Assembly (NCBI GenBank): GCA_002498205.1
Contig: DAGQ01000010.1
Location: 1 to 11,575, forward strand
DNA from: Euryarchaeota archaeon UBA596
GTDB lineage: Archaea > Thermoplasmatota > Poseidoniia > Poseidoniales > Poseidoniaceae
Length of the DNA stretch: 11,575 bases
Reading direction: 5' to 3'
Position numbers and translations under genes: made by a program. Below, piece by piece: positions 6,470-11,575 of this stretch; the first letter of the stretch is position 1, and each line of letters begins with the position of its first letter. Below the pieces are notes generated by a model. The model worked only from the letters and a program-made list of their open reading frames with translations. It made no database searches and was not told the DNA's origin.

Positions 6470-6832
6470 ATGAAATTTGAAAAACTAGTAGGTATTTACA
6501 ATGCAAAAGGGTCTTTAATCGGGGAATTACAATATTTTTGGGGGAAAATTAGAGGTACTGCACATTGTGCTTTGTGTGATATTACTCATGGTAAATTAAA
6601 AGAGAAGGCTTCATTTAAAGAATGTAAACAAAATTTAGAAATTCCATTTGAATTATTACATCTTGATGAATTAGATTCTGAGCTTGAAGCTTTTGCTGAT
6701 AATGCGCCTTGTGTAGTTGGATTAAGTGAAAATGGTTATTCGATTATTCTTAATGATGAAGAACTTGAAAATTGTAAAAGTAATGTTGATGATTTTTCAA
6801 ATTTATTGAATTCTAAAATTAATCTCCCCTAG
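6470..6832 (+). CDS. Small conserved-looking protein with HCALCDITHG motif, function unknown
   Basis: This 120-residue soluble protein has an N-terminal half that looks highly constrained: LVGIYNAKGSLIGELQYFWG (6-25) followed by GTAHCALCDITHG (29-41). His32, Cys33, Cys36, Asp37 and His40 are grouped like a metal- or redox-active site; further cysteines are C52 and C81 (NAPCVVGLSENG, 78-89). I believe similar short proteins with a 'CxLCDITHG' core occur as unnamed hypotheticals in bacteria too, but I cannot verify that here and no function is known to me. The acidic C-terminal third (95-115) is predicted helical. The ATG at 6470 follows AAGGGG 9 bases upstream. It diverges from purH across a shared A/T block, and its 3' end overlaps that of the convergent thermosome gene by 14 bases. 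Confidence 0.8.
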   Translation: MKFEKLVGIYNAKGSLIGELQYFWGKIRGTAHCALCDITHGKLKEKASFKECKQNLEIPFELLHLDELDSELEAFADNAPCVVGLSENGYSIILNDEELENCKSNVDDFSNLLNSKINLP

Positions 6833-8393
6833 CAGAAATTAATTGATCTACTCTTAGTAAGCCAATAACTGTCTCGGTTGCTGAATTAATTGAATGTTTC
6901 AAGGATTCTTTTGGTTCTCTGGCTGATTCTATCTGTTCAATTTCGCCCTTAGTTCCAATTCCTAAATTTTCTGTATCTGTTTTCAATCTACTACGTAATT
7001 CAATTACACTATCAAGGCTGCTTTTACCTGCATTAGCGGCCAAGGTTGCTGGTATTGTTTCTAATGCCCTTGCAAAAGCTTCCATTCCCAGCCTTTCCCT
7101 TCCTTGTTTCGTATCTGCGATTTCTCTAACTTGGATTGAACATAAAGTATGGGGATTCCCCCCTCCTAATATTAATTCTTTAGAATTAAAAGTTAAGAAT
7201 GTGGCTTTAACCGAGTCATGAATTGCTCTAATTGTTTCTTCTACAACTAAATCATCAGAGCCCCCTACATCAAAAGTAATTAATTCTGTATCCTTACAAT
7301 CTTTAATTAAGACTCTTTGTGTAGTTTCACCATCTGAGTTCACTGTTTCAGTTTCTAAAAGCCCTATAGTTCCTAATTCATTAGAGGAAATATCTTCAAT
7401 TACTGGACATTTAATTGCCTGTGTTACTTTTGAAATATTTTCTAATTCTTGTGTACTTAAACCACCTAATGCAAAAATATTATTTGATAATAATTTATGT
7501 AAGATTTCTTTATTTATTTCCCCTGTAGAGAATAATGCATTAATTCCTAAATTAATTAATTTTTTACTTAAGGTTTCAATTTGTTTGTCTTCACTTTCAA
7601 TAAATCCTGTTAATTCTTCTGGAGAATTAATTTCAATTTCTGAGTCTCTTGTTAAAGATCTTATTCCGACCTCTCCGTTAACTAGAGCTACTTTACAATT
7701 CTTAAGTTCTGAAGGAGTTTTATCTAAATGTAATTTTTTCTGAAATACTAATCCATTAATCAATTCTATCGACATTGGGATATTATTTGGAGATTTAGCC
7801 ATCAATACATTTTCAGAATTACAAATTGATGTGCTTTTTATTTGTTTTGCTCCTTGAATGACCAATTTTGCAATATTTTCTGAAGCGTTATCCGTAACTT
7901 TACCTGTCAATGCTGTTTTTGCAACATTTAATAATTCATTATCATTGTAAAGAAAGCTAATTTCATCTAATTTCTTAATAGATGCTTCACATGCTTCTCT
8001 ATAACCTTCAATAATTATCAACGGATGTAGTCCTTTGTTTATCAAAAGTCCTGCTTCATACATTAACGCCCCTGCAAATAAAATACAACCCGTTACTCCG
8101 TCTCCCGCAGCCGATTCTTGAGATTCTCCCAAACTAACAAATGCTTTAGCAGTCGGATGTTTTACCATCAATTCTGAAACTATTTTCGCTCCATCATTAG
8201 TTATTGATGCCTCTCCATTTGATTTATACAGCATTTTATCTAAACCCATTGGACCATATGTGGGTCGAAGTAAATCTGCAAAAATAGAAGCCGCTCCTAT
8301 TAATTTATCTTGAACTGATGATTCAGAAGTTACTGAAGATTCGGGACGTAAGATTCTTACTGGCGGGGGGCCAGCTCCTCCTTCTTCTACCAT
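6819..8393 (-). CDS. Group II chaperonin (thermosome) subunit, divergent ATP-pocket motifs
   Basis: This 524-residue protein is a thermosome subunit, part of a double-ring ATP-driven folding chamber in the cytosol. Equatorial, intermediate and apical domains occur in the family order. Matching elements are GPMGLDKML (47-55), SITNDGAKIV (63-72), AAGDGVTG (95-102) with Asp98, the helical-protrusion region (about 250-285), AIHDSV (390-395) with Asp393 at the position of the hydrolysis aspartate, LGGGNPH (409-415) and MEAFARALETIP (437-448), ending in SATETVIGLLRVDQLIS. Departures from the usual pattern are V100 and G102 where GDGTTT is expected, Met49 for the Lys of GPKG, an unusual N-terminus (GGAGPPPVRILRP), and no Gly/Met-rich tail; it ends ARGD. 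The start at 8393 follows GGTGGAGGTGT with good spacing. The fold assignment is firm; whether it forms homo- or hetero-oligomers, and whether it is an efficient ATPase, is unknown. Confidence 0.93.
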   Translation of the reverse strand: MVEEGGAGPPPVRILRPESSVTSESSVQDKLIGAASIFADLLRPTYGPMGLDKMLYKSNGEASITNDGAKIVSELMVKHPTAKAFVSLGESQESAAGDGVTGCILFAGALMYEAGLLINKGLHPLIIIEGYREACEASIKKLDEISFLYNDNELLNVAKTALTGKVTDNASENIAKLVIQGAKQIKSTSICNSENVLMAKSPNNIPMSIELINGLVFQKKLHLDKTPSELKNCKVALVNGEVGIRSLTRDSEIEINSPEELTGFIESEDKQIETLSKKLINLGINALFSTGEINKEILHKLLSNNIFALGGLSTQELENISKVTQAIKCPVIEDISSNELGTIGLLETETVNSDGETTQRVLIKDCKDTELITFDVGGSDDLVVEETIRAIHDSVKATFLTFNSKELILGGGNPHTLCSIQVREIADTKQGRERLGMEAFARALETIPATLAANAGKSSLDSVIELRSRLKTDTENLGIGTKGEIEQIESAREPKESLKHSINSATETVIGLLRVDQLISARGD

Positions 8394-8397
8394 TCTT

Positions 8398-8440
8398 ACA
8401 CCTCCACCAAAATCAACTTTTTTTAATTGAATTTATTAAA
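8398..8440 (-). promoter_or_regulatory. Thermosome promoter and ribosome site
   Basis: On the minus strand TTTAATAAAT (8440-8431) begins right after the stop of the upstream membrane-protein gene. Its centre predicts a transcript start near 8409, just ahead of the strong GGTGGAGGTGT ribosome site (8407-8397) and the ATG at 8393. This gives the chaperonin its own compact promoter rather than relying on read-through. Confidence 0.5.
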
Positions 8441-8809
8441 CTAACCACGTAAAGGTTCTAGTGAATAATAAGTCCAAGATACGAATAAGAAACATACAAC
8501 AGAAAGCCCAATAGATGGCATTAATGGGAATCCCCAGTTATTACTAAAAATTGATGTGGAAACTAATGTACACAATATGAATACAATAACATACAATACT
8601 TTGGATGAAGAGATTTCTAAATTTGTTTTCACCACGCTTAAATTTGAAATCATTAAAACTGATGATGATCCTAAAAATAAAATTGCAAATAAATAATACC
8701 CCTGTACTAAAGTATAATTTAATCCAACATAAATTGATGCTAAAATCGACAAAATTAATGTCAAAAATATTCTATTTTGTATTTTGTTAACGTCAATAAC
8801 TTCGCCCAT
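8441..8809 (-). CDS. Four-helix integral membrane protein, unknown function
   Basis: This 122-residue protein is mostly hydrophobic, with four likely membrane segments at about 13-30, 35-57, 70-88 and 97-115. A short polar N-terminus (MGEVIDVNKIQNR) and a brief tail (SLEPLRG) leave little outside the membrane. No catalytic or transport motif is seen and I do not recognise the family. The ATG at 8809 is supported by TTGGAG about 8 bases upstream. It lies between the propeller lipoprotein (45 bases upstream) and the thermosome (47 bases downstream), all on the minus strand. An A/T run at about 8824-8841 could provide its own promoter. The plus-strand frame at 8605-8790 is a shadow. Confidence 0.75.
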   Translation of the reverse strand: MGEVIDVNKIQNRIFLTLILSILASIYVGLNYTLVQGYYLFAILFLGSSSVLMISNLSVVKTNLEISSSKVLYVIVFILCTLVSTSIFSNNWGFPLMPSIGLSVVCFLFVSWTYYSLEPLRG

Positions 8810-8854
8810 TGGTATACTCCAATAGAATATATTTTTTGAATATGTTTACAAGAA

Positions 8855-11470
8855 CTATCCGTTTTCTCCTTCTATGACTACTACTGTATCATTTTCATCA
8901 TTCGAATTTGAATTGTTTTCATTTTCAATATAATCTGAAAATTCTACTTCATCAGAATTTTCCATTGAAGTTAAATTAGTAACTGTAATTCCTCCTGAAG
9001 ATATCGCATAAATGTAATCTCCCATGAATATCGATCTTTTGATATTTGTTTGCCCTCCATACCAGTAACAATATTGGCAGTCATCTTCATTGTAAAAATG
9101 GCTATGATTCACTGTCCCATAAACGCTTAATGGTACTCCAGACTCTACATTAACTAAAATTAATTGGCTAATATATTCATATTTCCAATATCCGCCATAA
9201 TGATAATTTTCCATACAATAATTGACTAAGTATTCTCTATCTTCATCACTTAAATCGGATCCTCCTGAATCGTCTGAGTCTTCATCGGGTTCTGAGCCTT
9301 CTCCATCTGAAGGCGGAGACGGGTCACTTTGAGTTTGTTTAGAAGCACCTGTTGAGCCTTCAGAACCTGTCTCACTTTCAGTAGTTTCTGCCTCTTCATC
9401 AATACTCTCTTCGGACATTAGTAACCAAGTCATATACTCAACCCTATCATTACACCATTCTTCTTTTTCTTCTAAATTGGTATTTTCTACGTAAATACTA
9501 CGATGAGTAGATAATGGAATTGCTAACATATTTTTAGGGCCCCAATATTGGAAAGCTTTGTGTTCATAAGTCGCTTCGCTCCATCCCCAAGTCCATTCAT
9601 TTGAATCTTCACTGGATACCGGAGATAAAGACAATACCGAAGCTAATTCTGGGCTTGTAAAATTGCTTACATCAAACATTGATACTTGGGTATTAGACCA
9701 ATCTAAACCTAAACCTGTTTCTAAATCCGCTGGACCTATTCCAATTGTTAAAACATTATTTTCATCTAATGGATGAATATATGTTGATACTCCTGGAACT
9801 TCAAGTTCTCCCATAATCTCTGGATTTGTAGGATCTGAAAGGTCTATCGTCCAAAGAGGATCTATTTGTCTAAATGTGACGATGTATGCCCTATCCTCTA
9901 CAAACCTTGCTGACCAAATTCTTTCATCTGGTGCAATTCCGTCAATTCTTCCAATTTCATTCAAATTAGAAGTTGTTGAATTCGGTTGTAAAATAATCAC
10001 ATGATTTTCCATTGGGTCTGGATCTGCCATCCACCATCGATTCCATTCCCCCGTAGTAGTTGCTAAACGGATATTCCCTTCATATTCTGATAAAGAGAAT
10101 TGGTCCAGTACTGTTCCATCTACACGGCCACTTCCAAGGTATGATGTTCCTTCACTTGTTAATGAGAATGCATGAATATTAGTCGCTTCTTCAATTTCAT
10201 CAGCACCCCAATACCACCACCAATCTTGTGCTGGTTCTGCAATTACTAACGTATCTTGAGACGCATAAACTACTGGCCAATTACCCATAAGATGGTCTGC
10301 TTCATAACTAAATGAGGCGCTTAATAAATCAAGTGTGAGGATTGAAGTAAATTGTGTTCCAACATTATCCTTTGTGGCGATAAATTCACTACATGTTTCC
10401 GAACGCATTGGAACTTTACTAACTCCATTTGTAGTTCTATGATACATTTGAGGCATTAAATCTTCAATACTAGCATCATCAATAACTCCATTGTTGTTTT
10501 CAATAGTATGATTTATTGATAAATTCCAAATTACCTGTCTTGCTGGGTTATCCCAATCTAAGTTATAGTATGAGTCTTGATGTTCTGGTGATATTTCTAC
10601 CCATGATTTAAGTCCTGGTAAATCTAAATATCCATGTGTTATCGTTCTAACCATTCCATTTTGTTCTCTAGCAGTTAAATACCATCCCTCAAGATACAAT
10701 TCATTTATCAAAGTAGGTTCATTTCTTTCAGAAATATCGAATACTGTAAATTTAGTTAAACTAGACACTCTCATTCTTAGCGCTATATCATCCCAAACTA
10801 GATTCCACAAAGGGTCTTCTTCTGATAGACTCCAACTATAAACACTAGATAAAACGACTAATTTATCTTCTGCTAACATCATTTCCTGAGCATTCCCCTC
10901 AATTGAAGTGACTGATTGAAAGTCAAGGCTACCAAACTCTGGTACTCCGAGTATTACCAATTTACCATTGTTAATCATGTAAATATAATTACCATCTGTT
11001 TTAACGAAATCTGATTCATCTACACCTTCTTCTTGGTTATTAGTTCCTGAAAAATCAACTCCTTCTTCCCTTGTATCTGAATTTGAGCCTGTTGCCGATG
11101 AATCTGAAACTGCGCCTGTATCTTCAGCCACCCCATCCATTTCCATTCCAAAATCATCTTCTATCCACATTCCTCCGCTATAATAATTAGAAGTTTGTTG
11201 TAAAATAGTAATGCGCATCCTCTCTTTCAAATTTTCTCGAATATCATTTTCTAAGTAATCGCATGAGTTGTATGGAACTAACTCTGGAGATACTCTTTCC
11301 CTTGAACCAATATCCATCCAATCTAAGACCTCAGAAATTGGATTTATGACATTGTCTATTGGTATATCGTCTATATTGTCAACTATATCTGTAACCTCTT
11401 CAACTGCTCCTGTACATCCGGAACTAACTAAAATAAGTAATACAAATATAGATTTTAGGCCTTTATTCAT
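8855..11470 (-). CDS. Secreted lipoprotein with C-terminal beta-propeller (COG4880 / PF09826-like)
   Basis: This is an 871-residue exported protein. Residues 6-18 are hydrophobic and end in the lipobox-like LVSSGC (14-19), so Cys19 is the likely lipid-anchored N-terminus. A linker and helical region (20-110) include SPELVPYNSCDYLEND, then comes a Ser/Asp/Gly-rich spacer. The propeller begins with NNQEEGVDESDFVKTDGNYI (144-163), the hallmark entry motif of the beta-propeller family distantly related to WD40. Repeated Trp/Tyr-rich blade strands fill the remainder. A strongly acidic Ser/Glu/Asp/Pro-rich insert (about 685-745) interrupts the propeller before its last strands, and the tail (NENNSNSNDEND) is again Asn/acid-rich. 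At least six cysteines after the lipobox (for example DDCQYCYW) may form disulfides. A TTG at 11482 would add four residues; the ATG at 11470 lies about 25 bases from a TATA-like box and is preferred. The biological role of the family is unknown; surface binding is inferred. Confidence 0.9.
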   Translation of the reverse strand: MNKGLKSIFVLLILVSSGCTGAVEEVTDIVDNIDDIPIDNVINPISEVLDWMDIGSRERVSPELVPYNSCDYLENDIRENLKERMRITILQQTSNYYSGGMWIEDDFGMEMDGVAEDTGAVSDSSATGSNSDTREEGVDFSGTNNQEEGVDESDFVKTDGNYIYMINNGKLVILGVPEFGSLDFQSVTSIEGNAQEMMLAEDKLVVLSSVYSWSLSEEDPLWNLVWDDIALRMRVSSLTKFTVFDISERNEPTLINELYLEGWYLTAREQNGMVRTITHGYLDLPGLKSWVEISPEHQDSYYNLDWDNPARQVIWNLSINHTIENNNGVIDDASIEDLMPQMYHRTTNGVSKVPMRSETCSEFIATKDNVGTQFTSILTLDLLSASFSYEADHLMGNWPVVYASQDTLVIAEPAQDWWWYWGADEIEEATNIHAFSLTSEGTSYLGSGRVDGTVLDQFSLSEYEGNIRLATTTGEWNRWWMADPDPMENHVIILQPNSTTSNLNEIGRIDGIAPDERIWSARFVEDRAYIVTFRQIDPLWTIDLSDPTNPEIMGELEVPGVSTYIHPLDENNVLTIGIGPADLETGLGLDWSNTQVSMFDVSNFTSPELASVLSLSPVSSEDSNEWTWGWSEATYEHKAFQYWGPKNMLAIPLSTHRSIYVENTNLEEKEEWCNDRVEYMTWLLMSEESIDEEAETTESETGSEGSTGASKQTQSDPSPPSDGEGSEPDEDSDDSGGSDLSDEDREYLVNYCMENYHYGGYWKYEYISQLILVNVESGVPLSVYGTVNHSHFYNEDDCQYCYWYGGQTNIKRSIFMGDYIYAISSGGITVTNLTSMENSDEVEFSDYIENENNSNSNDENDTVVVIEGENG

Positions 11471-11491
11471 ACACTTGTCCAATAATTTATC

Positions 11492-11499
11492 ATATTAAA
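11492..11499 (-). promoter_or_regulatory. TATA-like box for a leaderless propeller-lipoprotein transcript
   Basis: TTTAATAT on the minus strand is centred about 25 bases before the ATG at 11470, the spacing at which archaeal transcription begins. No ribosome site precedes that ATG. Together these point to a leaderless message and favour the ATG over the TTG at 11482. Confidence 0.45.
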
Positions 11500-11551
11500 G
11501 GGTTAATACCATGAATGTTACAAAATAAGTAAAGTTGATTGGGCTATTGAA

Positions 11552-11575
11552 ATGACCAAATATTATGGAAAGGCG
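11552..11575 (+). CDS. Possible start of a plus-strand gene, cut by window edge
   Basis: An ATG at 11552 opens MTKYYGKA and is still open at the edge. The A-rich TACAAAATAAGTAAA (11518-11532) lies about 26 bases upstream, which would suit a leaderless start. Against it, only eight codons are visible, and a minus-strand frame (to TAA at 11497-11495) is also open across the same bases, so this could instead be the C-terminus of a gene read the other way. Confidence 0.3.

Noticed and set aside
6819..6827. C-terminal RGD tripeptide of the chaperonin as an adhesion signal
   Set aside because: The protein is cytosolic and a three-residue match is expected by chance.
9225..9420. Acidic stretch as a frameshift or assembly error in the lipoprotein
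   Set aside because: The frame is continuous on both sides and propeller-like sequence with conserved-looking Trp/Tyr/Cys resumes after it.

Overview
The window is about 11.6 kb of AT-rich, tightly packed DNA that is almost certainly archaeal. It encodes an archaeal-type DnaG (TOPRIM) protein and a group II chaperonin (thermosome). Several starts have TATA-like boxes 25-35 bases upstream, and at least one start looks leaderless. These traits occur together with bacterial-type purH and purN and a secreted COG4880-like beta-propeller lipoprotein. The mixture fits the uncultivated marine Thermoplasmatota (Marine Group II/III, Poseidoniia and relatives). That placement is inferred from gene content; I ran no search.

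Layout. (1) Positions 1-2109 are minus strand: an incomplete two-helix membrane protein running off the left edge, preceded by dnaG, whose roughly 200-base upstream region holds three small inverted repeats. (2) Positions 2110-4090 are plus strand: a four-gene run of a TerB-like helical protein, a helical protein of unknown function, a very small helical protein and a MobA-like nucleotidyltransferase. (3) Positions 4074-6364 are minus strand: a purH-purN operon for the formyl-folate-dependent steps of purine synthesis. (4) Position 6470 starts a plus-strand gene for a small conserved protein with a Cys/His motif, transcribed divergently from purH out of a shared A/T-rich block. (5) Positions 6819-11470 are minus strand: a lipoprotein with a beta-propeller, a four-helix membrane protein and a divergent thermosome subunit. 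(6) The last 24 bases may hold the start of a plus-strand gene.

The only clear functional pair is purH-purN: PurN formylates GAR, PurH formylates AICAR and closes the ring to IMP, and both use 10-formyl-tetrahydrofolate. dnaG and the thermosome are information-processing and protein-folding housekeeping genes. The gene pairs mobA/purN and the small Cys-motif gene/thermosome converge and overlap at their 3' ends by 17 and 14 bases. I found no insertion sequence, CRISPR array, tRNA or rRNA, and no gene-free stretch longer than about 205 bases.

I do not see a clear new defence or mobile system. The points most worth a second look are the altered ATP-pocket motifs of the chaperonin, the uncharacterised 2110-3466 gene cluster attached to mobA, the small CALCDITHG protein, the hairpin-rich leader of dnaG, and the acidic insert in the propeller lipoprotein.
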